In this document: positions 16,340 to 25,267 of the stretch, piece by piece
Layout: each line of letters begins with the position of its first letter
How positions within the stretch are numbered: position 1 is the first letter of the stretch
Origin: Streptomyces sp. NBC_01476
GTDB taxonomy: Bacteria; Actinomycetota; Actinomycetes; Streptomycetales; Streptomycetaceae
Assembly: GCF_036227265.1 (NCBI RefSeq)
Contig: NZ_CP109446.1
Location: 124,001-188,000 of the forward strand
Direction of reading: 5' to 3'
DNA length: 64,000 nt
The notes under the pieces: generated by a model
What the model was told of the DNA's origin: nothing
The model's database searches: none
The model's input: the letters and a program-made list of their open reading frames with translations, nothing else
Program-made: the position numbers and the translations under genes

Positions 16340-17170
16340 CTACGTGGTGGGCGCGGTGGTGAGCATCCAGTGGCTGAAGGCCGCGTAGCGCTCGGCGAAC
16401 TCGGCGGGTCCTTCGGCGTCCTCGACCGAGGCGGAGTACGCGCGGACCTTCTCGAAGCGGGCGGCGCGGGCGCGCTCGTAGCGGACCAGGGCTTTGGCGG
16501 TGTCAGGTCCTGCCGCCAGTTCGGTACGCAGGACTCCGGCGTCCTCGATGCCGAGCGTGCCGCCGGCGGCGATGTGCGGGGACAGGCCGTGCGCGGCGTC
16601 CCCGACCAGGGCGACCCGGCCGCTGGTCCAGGAGGGCAGCTCGGGCACGAGCATGATCTGGTTCTCCAGGATGGCCTCCTCGGGCGTCCTGGCGATCATC
16701 TCCAGCAGGTCGTCGTGGAATCCCGCTTCGGCCAGGTTGCGGGCACGCCGCAGCGCCCGGTCCCGTTTGCTGCCGACCAGTTCGCCGACTCCGAACTGGT
16801 TGATCATCCACATCGTCCGGCCTTCCGCCACCCGTGCGTACCCGCCACGGGTCCGGTCGGAGCCGATGGTGAGCACCGTGCCCTCCGGCCGCTCGCCCGC
16901 GGAGGGGAGCACCGCCCGCCAGGCATAGTGTCCGACGTGCTCGACGGCTTCGCTGCCGGGCACCAGCGTGGCCCGCACACCGGAGTGCACCCCGTCGGCG
17001 CCGATCAACAGGTCCGCGTGCAGTTCCTCCCCATCGGCGAACCGCACCGCCACGTGCGTGTCGTGCTCGGTGAAGCCGGTCGCGTGGACTGCCAGGCGTA
17101 TCCGGTCCGGGCCGACGGTATCGGCGAGCAGATTGTTCAGGGACGGCCGCGGCACCAGCAGGAACCGCCG
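16340..17170 (-). pseudogene. N-terminally truncated FAD-dependent monooxygenase
   Basis: The minus strand encodes the middle and C-terminal parts of a PHBH-type flavoprotein hydroxylase: VPRPSLNNLLADTV, then DLLIGADGVHSGVRATLVPG (the DG motif) and GRVALVGDAAHGLSPHIAAG (the GD motif). The N-terminal GxGxxG dinucleotide fold (about 100 residues) is absent; upstream sequence in the same frame is Arg/Ala-rich and unrelated. Without that fold FAD cannot bind normally, so the gene is most likely dead. Confidence 0.8.
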
Positions 17171-17324
17171 TCCGGCACGGAGGCTCCGCTCCGGAACTAT
17201 TCGGCGCCGCGGGTCACCACGTGTGCGGCGACGCGCACTCGCGTCCGGTAGACATGGGCTGTGGGGGCGGGCACCGCGCGCCCAGCGGGCGCGGCCGTTC
17301 GACGCGGAGGCGTTCGCCACCGAG

Positions 17325-17640
17325 CCGTCACCGGTCCTGGCCGTCGCCACCGCGCCGGCGGAACGCGCGCCGGAACTCGTGAGCGGGCTGGTCCACGTAT
17401 CCGCGCTCGCACCGGTGAACGGGGTGTCGGCGGCCTTCTACAGCACCTGCCCGGAGAAGAACTGACCGTCACCGCATGGCGTTACGGCCGTGTCCCGCAC
17501 GCGTACGTGACCTGTACCCGGGACAACGCCGTCCCGGTGGCGCTGCAACCTGTCCCGGCCCGCCGCGCTCGCCGAGGCGGTCGTCGAAGCCGCGGACGTT
17601 CACCCGCAGCGGGCGTAGCGATCAGGAACAGCCGGGTGCT
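17325..17640 (+). pseudogene. Remnant of an alpha/beta-hydrolase gene
   Basis: Two out-of-frame pieces look like one alpha/beta-hydrolase. The first, at about 17346-17465, reads APAERAPELVSGLVHVSALA then PVNGVSAAFYSTCPE. The second, at about 17476-17550, reads WRYGRVPHAYVTCTRDNAVP VALQ, a typical late-domain segment holding the acid residue. The active-site Ser elbow and the lid between the pieces are missing. This suggests an internal deletion plus frameshift. Confidence 0.6.
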
Positions 17641-17655
17641 CGTCGATACCCGTGC

Positions 17656-19335
17656 TCACTCGAAGGGGTCGTCGATGAGTTCGGAGTAGAGGGCGGTGTT
17701 GTGGGTGTAGTCGACCATGACGTCGACGACGGAGGGTCCGGGCTCGGCGAGAGCCGCGGTCAGTGCGGGGCCGAATTCCTCGGGGGTCCGGACTCGGTGG
17801 CCGTGGGCTCCGAATGAGGCGGCGTAGGTGACGATGTCCAGGTCCCCGAGGTCGACGCCGAACTGCCGGCCGAATTTCAGGACCTGCTGGAACTTCACCA
17901 TGTCGTAGGAGTTGTCGCGCATGATGATGTGGGTGAAGGTCAGTCCGAGCCGGACGGCGGTGTCCAGTTCCATGGACGAGTAGAGGAAGCCGCCGTCGCC
18001 GGAGATCGAGACGATCTGCTTGCCCGGGCGGGCCAGGGCTGCGGCGATCGCCCACGGCAGGCCGACGCCCAGGGACTGCTGGCCGTTGCTGAAGAGCAGG
18101 TGGCGCGGCTCCCAGGCACGGAAATGCCGGGTCATGTAGATGTAGTTGGAGCCGACGTCGCTGGTGACTGTCGCGTCGTCGTCGAGGTGGTCGCGCAGGT
18201 GGAGGACGAGAGCGGCCGGGTTCATGCCGCTCGGCCCGTGGGCGCCCCGCCGGGCGACATCGTCGATCTCCTGGAGGGCGCGCCGCTGGCCGGCGAGGTC
18301 GGAGGCGTAGTCCTTGCTGATGGACAGCCCCTTCAGCGCGGTGGCGATCTCCTTCACGGTCGCGGCGACGTCGCCGCGCAGTTCCAGTGCCGGCTTGTAG
18401 TGGTTGTCGATCTGGGCCGGGATGGTGTCGATGTGAATGATCTGTGGACTGCTCACGTTCCACAGGCCGGGGTCGTACTCCACCGGGTCGTAGCCGATGG
18501 TGACCACGACGTCGGCGCTGCCGAGGATCTCGTCACCGGGCTGGTTCCTGAACAGGCCGACGCGTCCCAGGTAGTGCTCTTCGAGTTCCCGGGAGACGAC
18601 GCCGGCCGCCTGGAAGGTCTCCACGACGGGCAGGCCGGGCGTGGCGCTCAGCAGGGCGCGCACCGCGGCGCAGGCGGCCGGGTCGGCGCCGCGCACCCCC
18701 GCCAGAAGTACCGGTCGCCGGGCCGAGCGGATCACCTGGACGGCCCGCTCGATGTCGGCGCCCGGCGCGGCTCCCATCTCGCCGATCGGCAGCGACCGGG
18801 CGGCCTGCTTCGCGGTGGGAGCGGCCATGACGTCGTTGGGAAGGACGATCGCGGCCGCGCCGCGGGGCTCTGTCGCGGCGGCACGCAGGGCGTTGGCCAC
18901 TACTTCCGGTACGTTGTCCGGGTCGTTGACCGTCCCCGCGAACTTGGTGACGGACGTCAGGAGGGCCTCGGCGTTCATGGACTGGTGGGTCCGCTTCAGC
19001 AGGCTTGCCCGGGGCACCGCCCCGCACAGGGCCACCACGGGATCGCCTTCGGTGTTCGCGGTGACCAGACCGGTGGCGAGGTTCGAGGTGCCCGGCCCGG
19101 ACGTGGCGAGCACCACGCCGGGCGTTCCGGTGATCCGGCCCATGGCCGCGGCCATGAAGGCGGCGTTCTGCTCGTGGCGGCAGAGCACGACCTGGATGTC
19201 ACTGTCGGCCAGGGCGTCGTAGACCTGGTCGATCTTGCCGCCGGGAACCGCGAAGACGTACTTCACGCCGCCTGCCGCAAGGCCCTCGACAACGCGATCG
19301 GCGCTGCGCACTGACTCGGTTTTCTGGGTAGCCAT
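17656..19335 (-). CDS. alsS: Catabolic acetolactate synthase
   Basis: 559 aa from ATG 19335. TPP-enzyme features: GGVKYVFAVPGGKIDQVYDA and the catalytic Glu region VVLCRHEQNAAFMA, then LATSGPGTSNLATGL. The C-terminal TPP motif is SISGDGGFLYSSMELDTAVR with DNSYDMVKFQQ, the AlsS/BudB form lacking an FAD/regulatory subunit partner. It condenses two pyruvates to 2-acetolactate with CO2 release in the cytosol. The acetolactate decarboxylase gene is 110 nt upstream on the same strand, so the pair makes acetoin. Typical AlsS length. Confidence 0.95.
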   Translation of the reverse strand: MATQKTESVRSADRVVEGLAAGGVKYVFAVPGGKIDQVYDALADSDIQVVLCRHEQNAAFMAAAMGRITGTPGVVLATSGPGTSNLATGLVTANTEGDPVVALCGAVPRASLLKRTHQSMNAEALLTSVTKFAGTVNDPDNVPEVVANALRAAATEPRGAAAIVLPNDVMAAPTAKQAARSLPIGEMGAAPGADIERAVQVIRSARRPVLLAGVRGADPAACAAVRALLSATPGLPVVETFQAAGVVSRELEEHYLGRVGLFRNQPGDEILGSADVVVTIGYDPVEYDPGLWNVSSPQIIHIDTIPAQIDNHYKPALELRGDVAATVKEIATALKGLSISKDYASDLAGQRRALQEIDDVARRGAHGPSGMNPAALVLHLRDHLDDDATVTSDVGSNYIYMTRHFRAWEPRHLLFSNGQQSLGVGLPWAIAAALARPGKQIVSISGDGGFLYSSMELDTAVRLGLTFTHIIMRDNSYDMVKFQQVLKFGRQFGVDLGDLDIVTYAASFGAHGHRVRTPEEFGPALTAALAEPGPSVVDVMVDYTHNTALYSELIDDPFE

Positions 19336-19445
19336 TCCCTTTGCCTCACTCGACGGGTGGACGGGCGCGCAGGGCGTGGGCGCCATGCGGAAGCCGCGGT
19401 GGTGTCGTGTCCTTTGTGTTCTGCCGGCGGTGCACCGGGGCCGGT

Positions 19446-20255
19446 TCAGCCGCCTTCCGCCTGCTTGATCTGGCCCTCCAGGTTGGCGGGGGTCAGGTCG
19501 GAGTTGAGGAACTGCTCCGTGGTGGGCAGGCTCAGTTGCAGCTCGGACCGCTCGGTGAGTTCGATCGTCCCGTGCTGCAGCGTGAAGTCCAGGCAGTGGC
19601 CGCCGCGGCTGTGCGAGTCGTCGATGAAGTGCAGGTGGTAGCCGGCCACCGAGATGCCCTGCTCGTAGTCCGGTGTGCGGTAGCCGCCCAGGGTGCCGTC
19701 CAGGTCCGAGAACACCGTTTCCGCCTGGCCCGCGGCCGCTTCGGTCAGCGGCGGGTACGGCTGCTTCTGCTCCTTGACGGTGCGGGTGCGGACGTCGCTG
19801 AAGTGGCCGGTGACCTTGACGGCGTACATCAGGTTGGTGCTGCGGGCCGTCCGGTCGATGAGCGCGGTCACCTCGCCGCGCGTCATCGGGGAGGACACCT
19901 CCCGCGTGGTCCCGGCACTGAAGTGGGTCATCGCCGCGAACGGCGACAGGTCGCTGTCGGAGGCGATCTCCACGGAACCGTCGGCGCGCAGGTGGTAGCA
20001 CACGCCGTCCAGGACGAGCATCTCGCCGTCCAGGTGGTTGAAGGTGCCCAGCCCGAAGTCGCCGTGCCGCAGCAGCTCTCCAACCGTCACGTCTCCGTCG
20101 TACACGCCGTCGATCAGGGCTCCCATGGTGGAGCTCTGGTACACCTCCCGGGCCCGTTCGGCGTCGTGCCGGCTGCTGCGGCCGCCGTTCCAGTGCGCCA
20201 GCGCGGTCCGTGCGAATCGGCGGAACCGCTCCGACGGGTGTTCCTCGTCAGGCAT
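19446..20255 (-). CDS. alsD: Alpha-acetolactate decarboxylase
   Basis: 269 aa. Hallmarks are STMGALIDGVYDGDVTVGEL, FGLGTFNHLDGEM and GYHLHFIDDSHSRGGHCLDF, the last holding the zinc-binding His residues (HLH and the later H). It decarboxylates (S)-2-acetolactate to (R)-acetoin. It is between the PDC-like gene (81 nt upstream) and alsS (110 nt downstream), all on one strand, consistent with a single operon. An N-terminal extension of about 35 residues (HPSERFRRFARTALAHWNGG) precedes the conserved domain. Confidence 0.96.
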   Translation of the reverse strand: MPDEEHPSERFRRFARTALAHWNGGRSSRHDAERAREVYQSSTMGALIDGVYDGDVTVGELLRHGDFGLGTFNHLDGEMLVLDGVCYHLRADGSVEIASDSDLSPFAAMTHFSAGTTREVSSPMTRGEVTALIDRTARSTNLMYAVKVTGHFSDVRTRTVKEQKQPYPPLTEAAAGQAETVFSDLDGTLGGYRTPDYEQGISVAGYHLHFIDDSHSRGGHCLDFTLQHGTIELTERSELQLSLPTTEQFLNSDLTPANLEGQIKQAEGG

Positions 20256-20336
20256 CGTGATCTCCGTTGGCGTGGCGGGTGGGGGCGTGTCCAGGCTCCG
20301 TGCCCGCGGACCGGGCGGGCCCCGCAGGCACCCCTG

Positions 20337-21986
20337 TCAGGTGGAGTAGAGGGTGGCGACGTTCTCGTGGAGCTGGGTGACCAAGGGGGGCACCTCGTAG
20401 GTGGCGGTGACGACCTCGATGTAGCAGCCGGTGCCGGCGCTCGCCGCGGCGTCCATGGCCTGGTCGAGTTCGGCCAGGGTGGTCACGCGTGCGGTGAACC
20501 AGTCCTTGCAGCCCAGGGCCTCGGGGAGCTTCGGGTACTGCCAGCGGGCGAGGTCGTTGTACGAGATGTCGGGGTTCGCGCACAGCATGCGCTCGATGAG
20601 GTAGCCGTTGTTGTTGAGGACGAACACCATCGGGTGCTGTCCGTTACGTCCGAACTGGCTGATCTCCTGCGCTGTGAGCTGGTGGGATCCCTCGCCGGTG
20701 ATCAGCACCACGCGCTGGTCGTCCCGGGCGGCCATGGCGGCGCCGACAGCGGCCGGGGTGGCCCAGCCGATCGAGCCCCACAGCGTCTGGTTCTGGAAGG
20801 TGGCACCCTTCGGCAGCCGGTAGAACGCCATGCCCATGGATGCCGTCCCGGTCTCGGCGACCACGATGTCGTTGGGCTTGAGGAACCTCTCCCACCGCGG
20901 GTAGAGGGTCTCGGCGGTGATGGGGTCGTCGCCGTGGCCGCCGGCCGTGGCGAGCCGGGTGGCTTCCGCGGCCGGGCGGGGCCACTGCTTGCGGGGCAGC
21001 TTGTCCGCGAGAGCGCTGAAGAGGTCCTTCATCTCCACGCTCTGGTAGGTCATGCCGTCGACGCTCACATGGTGGTGCCGGATGTCGATCGTGCGGCCCG
21101 GGTCGAGGTGCGCGGTGAACGCCCCGGTGTTGAAGTCGTTCATCAGGGTGCCGGCCAGGATGACGACGTCGCCGTCCTCGACGAAGCGGCGTACCCCCTC
21201 GTTGAGGAGCTTGCCGTCGTACATGCCCACGAACGAGGGCTGGCCCTCCTCCAGGACCCCCTTGTCCGAGAACATCGTCGCGAACGGCAGCCCGGTGGCG
21301 TCCAGGAGCCGCTGGAGATCGTCGCCGAGTTCCGCGCGGGAGACGAGGATGCCGGGCAGCACACACGCACTCCCGGCCTTCCCGAGCATGTCGCTGATCG
21401 CCTGCACGGCGGCATCCACCTGCGCGGGGTCGCTGGCCGGGGCGGGGATCGGCTGGGCCGTACCGACCACCGGCATCGTCGCCAGGTCGGACGGGAAGGC
21501 CATATAGACCGGGCGGCGGTGGTAGAGAGCAGCCGCGATCAGGCGCTCGGTCTCGGCCGCGGTGTTCTGCGGGGTCATGATCGCGCCGGCGCACACCACG
21601 GACTCCGACATCTTCTGGAACAGGTTGAACTCGCCGTTGCCCAGGGTGTGGTGGACGATCGAGTGGTGCGCCTGGACCGGCATCGCCGGCATCCCGACCA
21701 GGTGGAACACCGGCAGGTGCTCGGTGTAGGCGCCCGCGATGCCGTTGATCGCGCTCAGCTCCCCGACACCGTAGGTGCTGCACACCGCGCCGACGCCGTG
21801 CACACGGGCGTAGCCGTCCGCGCTGTAGGCGGCGTTGAGCTCATTGCAGCTGCCGACCCACGCCACATCCGGATGGTTGGCGATACCGTCATCGATGGGG
21901 AACGCGAAGTCGCCGGGGACACCGAAGACGTGCTTCACGCCGATGTCCCGCAGCCGGTTCAGCACGTGTTCGATCACTGTTGTCAC
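20337..21986 (-). CDS. Pyruvate/indolepyruvate decarboxylase family TPP enzyme
   Basis: 549 aa from GTG 21986 (RBS AAAGGAG, 6 nt). PDC-family features: GVKHVFGVPGDFAFPIDDGI, WVGSCNELNAAYSADGYARV with the cofactor-activating Glu, the active-site His pair in SIVHHTLG, VAETGTASMG, and the TPP-binding GEGSHQLTAQEISQFGRNGQ ... NNNGYLIERM. It non-oxidatively decarboxylates a 2-keto acid to an aldehyde. Pyruvate is suggested by the neighbouring acetoin genes, but indolepyruvate or phenylpyruvate cannot be ruled out from sequence alone. First gene of the operon with alsD and alsS. Confidence 0.92.
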   Translation of the reverse strand: MTTVIEHVLNRLRDIGVKHVFGVPGDFAFPIDDGIANHPDVAWVGSCNELNAAYSADGYARVHGVGAVCSTYGVGELSAINGIAGAYTEHLPVFHLVGMPAMPVQAHHSIVHHTLGNGEFNLFQKMSESVVCAGAIMTPQNTAAETERLIAAALYHRRPVYMAFPSDLATMPVVGTAQPIPAPASDPAQVDAAVQAISDMLGKAGSACVLPGILVSRAELGDDLQRLLDATGLPFATMFSDKGVLEEGQPSFVGMYDGKLLNEGVRRFVEDGDVVILAGTLMNDFNTGAFTAHLDPGRTIDIRHHHVSVDGMTYQSVEMKDLFSALADKLPRKQWPRPAAEATRLATAGGHGDDPITAETLYPRWERFLKPNDIVVAETGTASMGMAFYRLPKGATFQNQTLWGSIGWATPAAVGAAMAARDDQRVVLITGEGSHQLTAQEISQFGRNGQHPMVFVLNNNGYLIERMLCANPDISYNDLARWQYPKLPEALGCKDWFTARVTTLAELDQAMDAAASAGTGCYIEVVTATYEVPPLVTQLHENVATLYST

Positions 21987-22502
21987 GAGGGCTCCTTTTG
22001 CCGTGGCTGCCGCCGCTCCCGCGGGGCAGGGCCGTGCCCGGGACAAGAAAGAGGGCACTGCCTGAATGAGGGACCTACGAGCACGGCTCGCGCGGGTAAC
22101 GGTGGCGCTCTCGGACGGGGCAGCCCAGCGCACTGTACCCGACACAAGGGATATATCCGTTCTTCATGCCGCATAGTGTCGGGAATCAGTCTTGCTCACC
22201 CCACGGAGAGCGCAACCCGAGCGGCGCTTTCAGGTCCCGGAGGCGGCCCGTCAACTGCCCGCAGCACCCCGGCCGGAATCGTGCCGCCGGGCTTCGCGCC
22301 GCCGCGGCTGAACCGTCAGTGCCCGCTGCGCCGGTACCGCCCGGCGGCCCGCTCGCGCAGCGCCGGCGCCCGGGCGGGCGGGGTTGCGCACCGCCCGCCC
22401 GGGTATCGGCTCGTCGGCCGCGGGTGCGTCCGGGGCCGGGAGCCCGGGGACGGCCCGGGCGGGATGCTCGCGGACGGCCGGGGCGGCTCACGGCTCGGGG
22501 TC
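21987..22502. promoter_or_regulatory. Upstream region of the decarboxylase operon, with inverted repeat
   Basis: A 516-nt gap without a convincing gene. CCCGACAC (22138-22145) and GTGTCGGG (22176-22183) form perfect arms around a central perfect palindrome GGATATATCC (22149-22158). Its AT-rich centre stands out in this DNA and could be an operator and/or -10 element for the operon starting at 21986. The rest (22190-22500) is GC-rich; nothing was recognised there. Confidence 0.5.
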
Positions 22503-24320
22503 TCAGTCCTCGGCGCCCGGGCGGTCGTCGCGGTGCCGGCGGCCGGGGAGCATCTCCTGGACCTTGGCCTTGACGCCCTGCCGGATCATGCCGGCCCGGT
22601 CGCTGTCCCCGTGGAGCACCGCGGAGGCGGCTGCCTCGATCTGGTCGAGGGAGGCGTGGGGCGGGATCGGCGGTACGGCGGGGTCGGTACGGAAGTCGAC
22701 GACGAAGGGGCGGTCGGCGGCCAGTGCCTGATGCCAGGCGTCCAGCACCTCGCCGGGCTTCTCGACCCGGACCCCGGCCAGTCCGATGGAGCGGGCGAAG
22801 TCCGCGTACGGGACGTCCGGCAGGGCCTGCGAGGGAAGGAACTGCGGGGCGCCCCCCATCGCGCGCATCTCCCAGGTGACCTGGTTGAGGTCCTGGTTGT
22901 TCAGGACCGCCACGATCAGCCGCGGGTCCTGCCAGTCCCGCCAGTACTTGGCGGCGGTGATCAGCTCGGCCATGCCGTTCATCTGCATGGCACCGTCACC
23001 GACCAGGGCGATCGCGGGCCGGCCGGGGTGGGCGAACTTCGCGCCGATGACGTAGGGCACACCCGGGCCCATGGTGGCGAGTGTCCCGGACAGGGAGCCG
23101 CGCATGTTCCCGCGCATCCGCAGGTGACGGGCGTACCAGTTGGCCGAGGACCCGGCGTCCGCGGCGAGGATGACGTCATCGGGCAGCAGGTCGTCGAGGG
23201 CGTGCACGACGTACTCGGGGTTGATCGGGTCCGCGTCGACCGCGGCACGCCGCTGCATGACCTCCCACCACCGCGCGGTGTCCTGCTCGATCTTCTTCCG
23301 CCACGCGCCGTGCTTCTTCTGCTCCAGTCGCGGCAGCAGCGCCCGGAGGGTCGCGGCCGCGTCGCCGACGAGGTTGACCTCGAAGGGGTAGCGCAGGCCG
23401 ATCATGAAGGGGTCGATGTCGATCTGCACCGCCCGGGCCTGGTCGAGGCCGGGCAGGAACTGGGTGTACGGGAAACTGGACCCGATCACCAGCAGCGTGT
23501 CGCAGCCCTGCATCAGCTCGTACGAGGGACGGGTGCCGAGCAGCCCGATGGAGCCGGTGACGTACGGCAGTTCGTCGGACAGGACGTCCTTGCCGAGCAG
23601 CGCCTTGGCCACTCCCGCACCGAGGAGGCCGGCGATCTGCTCCACCTCGGCGCGGGCGCCGCGCGCGCCCTGGCCGACGAGGATCGCCACCTTCTCCCCC
23701 GCGTTGAGGATCTCGGCGGCCCGCCGCAGGTCCGGCGCGGAGGGCACCGGCTCCGACCGCGACATGCCGAGGCTGGAGGGGACCATCTTGAAGGCGTGGG
23801 TGGGCGGGGAGTAGTCGAGTTCCTGCACATCGGCGGGGATGATCACGGCCGTGACGGTGCGTTTGGCGTAGGCGGTGCGCATCGCCCGGTCGATGACGTT
23901 CGGCAGCTGCTCGGGGACGGTCACCATCTCGCAGAAGTCGGACGCCACGTCCTTGTACAGGCTCAGCAGGTCGACCTCCTGCTGGTAACTGCCGCCCATG
24001 GCACTGCGGTTGGTCTGGCCGACGATGGCGACCACGGGCACGTGGTCGAGCTTGGCGTCGTACAGGCCGTTGAGCAGGTGGATGGCGCCGGGACCCGACG
24101 TGGCCGCGCAGACCCCGGCCTTGCCGGAGAACTTGGCGTAGCCGACCGCTTCGAAGGCGGCCATCTCCTCGTGCCGGGCCTGGACGAACATGGGTTTGTT
24201 GTCGGCTCGGCCCCAGGCGGCGAGCAGGCCGTTGATGCCGTCGCCGGCGTAGGCGAAGACATGGTCGACGTCCCATTCGCGCAGGCGCTGGAGTACGTGG
24301 TCGGACACCTTCATCGACAC
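22503..24320 (-). CDS. poxB-like: Pyruvate oxidase/pyruvate:quinone oxidoreductase-like TPP enzyme
   Basis: 605 aa from GTG 24320 with AGGAAG about 7 nt upstream (ATG 24314 also possible). PoxB-like features: DHVLQRLREWDVDHVFAYAG, VQARHEEMAAFEAVGYAKF (catalytic Glu), ATSGPGAIHLLNGLYDAK and the TPP site ALVGDGAMQMNGMAELITAA with NNQDLNQVTWE. Expected to oxidise pyruvate to acetate and CO2 with FAD, passing electrons to quinone (or to O2 via peroxide). The C-terminal membrane-binding helix of E. coli PoxB is not evident; the tail is Arg/Asp-rich. It lies upstream of the PDC-AlsD-AlsS operon on the same strand, a third way to use pyruvate. Confidence 0.92.
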   Translation of the reverse strand: MSMKVSDHVLQRLREWDVDHVFAYAGDGINGLLAAWGRADNKPMFVQARHEEMAAFEAVGYAKFSGKAGVCAATSGPGAIHLLNGLYDAKLDHVPVVAIVGQTNRSAMGGSYQQEVDLLSLYKDVASDFCEMVTVPEQLPNVIDRAMRTAYAKRTVTAVIIPADVQELDYSPPTHAFKMVPSSLGMSRSEPVPSAPDLRRAAEILNAGEKVAILVGQGARGARAEVEQIAGLLGAGVAKALLGKDVLSDELPYVTGSIGLLGTRPSYELMQGCDTLLVIGSSFPYTQFLPGLDQARAVQIDIDPFMIGLRYPFEVNLVGDAAATLRALLPRLEQKKHGAWRKKIEQDTARWWEVMQRRAAVDADPINPEYVVHALDDLLPDDVILAADAGSSANWYARHLRMRGNMRGSLSGTLATMGPGVPYVIGAKFAHPGRPAIALVGDGAMQMNGMAELITAAKYWRDWQDPRLIVAVLNNQDLNQVTWEMRAMGGAPQFLPSQALPDVPYADFARSIGLAGVRVEKPGEVLDAWHQALAADRPFVVDFRTDPAVPPIPPHASLDQIEAAASAVLHGDSDRAGMIRQGVKAKVQEMLPGRRHRDDRPGAED

Positions 24321-24404
24321 GGTGGTTCTTCCTCTCATGTGCGGACGGTTCGCGGCGTGCGGCGCTGCGGCGTGCGTTGCGGCGCTGCGGCGTGCGGCGG
24401 CGGC

Positions 24405-24857
24405 TCAGCGCCGGAGCCGGCGCACCAGGGCTGTCACCGCCGCGGCGACGGCCCCCGCCGCGGTGACAGCGGCGACGCCGGTCGCCAGGCGCGCCGCCCC
24501 CTGCCGGGAGGTGCGGGCCGGGCTTCGGCCTTCTCCGGGAGGCCGGCCGGCGTCGAACGCGGTGACCACGTGCTGATGGCAGTGCGTCTGCACGGTGGCC
24601 GCCCGGGTCGGCGCGGGCGGCTGCCGGCCTTCCGGGGCATGCCGCAGCAGCAGTTCGGAGAAGGTGAGGAACTGCCCGGACAACCGCTTGATGTCCTCGT
24701 CGTCCGGCGAGCGGCCCGGACCGCGGAGGAGGTCGTGCGCCTGCCGTTCGACGTCTTCCTGGTCGTCCCCGCCGAACCGCACGAACAGCCGGCTGTCGCC
24801 GCCCGGGAACGAGTCGGACGACTCGACGTGGGCGCCGCCCTGCGCGGTCATGGTCAT
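24405..24857 (-). CDS. Hypothetical protein with C-terminal membrane segment
   Basis: 150 aa from ATG 24857 with GGGAGAGG upstream (internal ATG 24851 also possible). An acidic N-terminal half (DSFPGGDSRLFVRFGGDDQE) precedes a helical region, IKRLSGQFLTFSELLLRH. A CHQH motif lies in the middle (VQTHCHQHVVTAFDAG). There is a single hydrophobic segment near the end (GVAAVTAAGAVAAAVTALV) followed by a positive tail, suggesting a tail-anchored protein. Cys/His spacing might bind metal, but no family was recognised. 84 nt downstream of the PoxB gene's start region, on the same strand. Confidence 0.6.
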   Translation of the reverse strand: MTMTAQGGAHVESSDSFPGGDSRLFVRFGGDDQEDVERQAHDLLRGPGRSPDDEDIKRLSGQFLTFSELLLRHAPEGRQPPAPTRAATVQTHCHQHVVTAFDAGRPPGEGRSPARTSRQGAARLATGVAAVTAAGAVAAAVTALVRRLRR

Positions 24858-24943
24858 GCGCGCGCCTCTCCCGGGCACCCGGACACCGCGGCTCGCCGGC
24901 CGGCCCGGACTGCCGGACGGCGCACCGTTTCCGGGGCGCTTCG

Positions 24944-25267
24944 TCAGCGGCCGAGCGCCTTGGTCAGCTCTGCCTTCGTCATGGTCGAGCGGCCCTTGAT
25001 GTTGCGCTGCCGGGCCTCGTTGTACAGCTGCTCCTTGGTCGGGCCGCCGGGTCCCGAGTGGGAACGCTGCCCGCCGCGCTTTGAGGAGGACATGTCCTTC
25101 GTCGACGAGCGGCTCGCGGTACGCGACTCGCCCGAACGGGCGCGCTCCTTGTTCACCGTCCGCGCGGCGATCTCCTTCGCGCGCTTGGACGACGCACCGC
25201 GGTCCTCGGCGCTGTCCTTGATGTGCTCGTACTGGCGTTCCCGCTTCGCGCTGGATCCTCGGGGCAT
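24944..25267 (-). CDS. Small basic protein with Rho_N/SAP-like C-terminal motif
   Basis: 107 aa. A Lys/Arg/Ser-rich N-terminal two thirds (RERQYEHIKDSAEDRGASSK, ARTVNKERARS) is followed by TKEQLYNEARQRNIKG and MTKAELTKALGR. The latter matches the short helix-extended-helix nucleic-acid-binding motif of Rho N-termini and SAP domains, seen in many small streptomycete proteins sometimes labelled 'plasmid stabilization'. Probably a DNA/RNA-binding protein of unknown role. Confidence 0.75.
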   Translation of the reverse strand: MPRGSSAKRERQYEHIKDSAEDRGASSKRAKEIAARTVNKERARSGESRTASRSSTKDMSSSKRGGQRSHSGPGGPTKEQLYNEARQRNIKGRSTMTKAELTKALGR

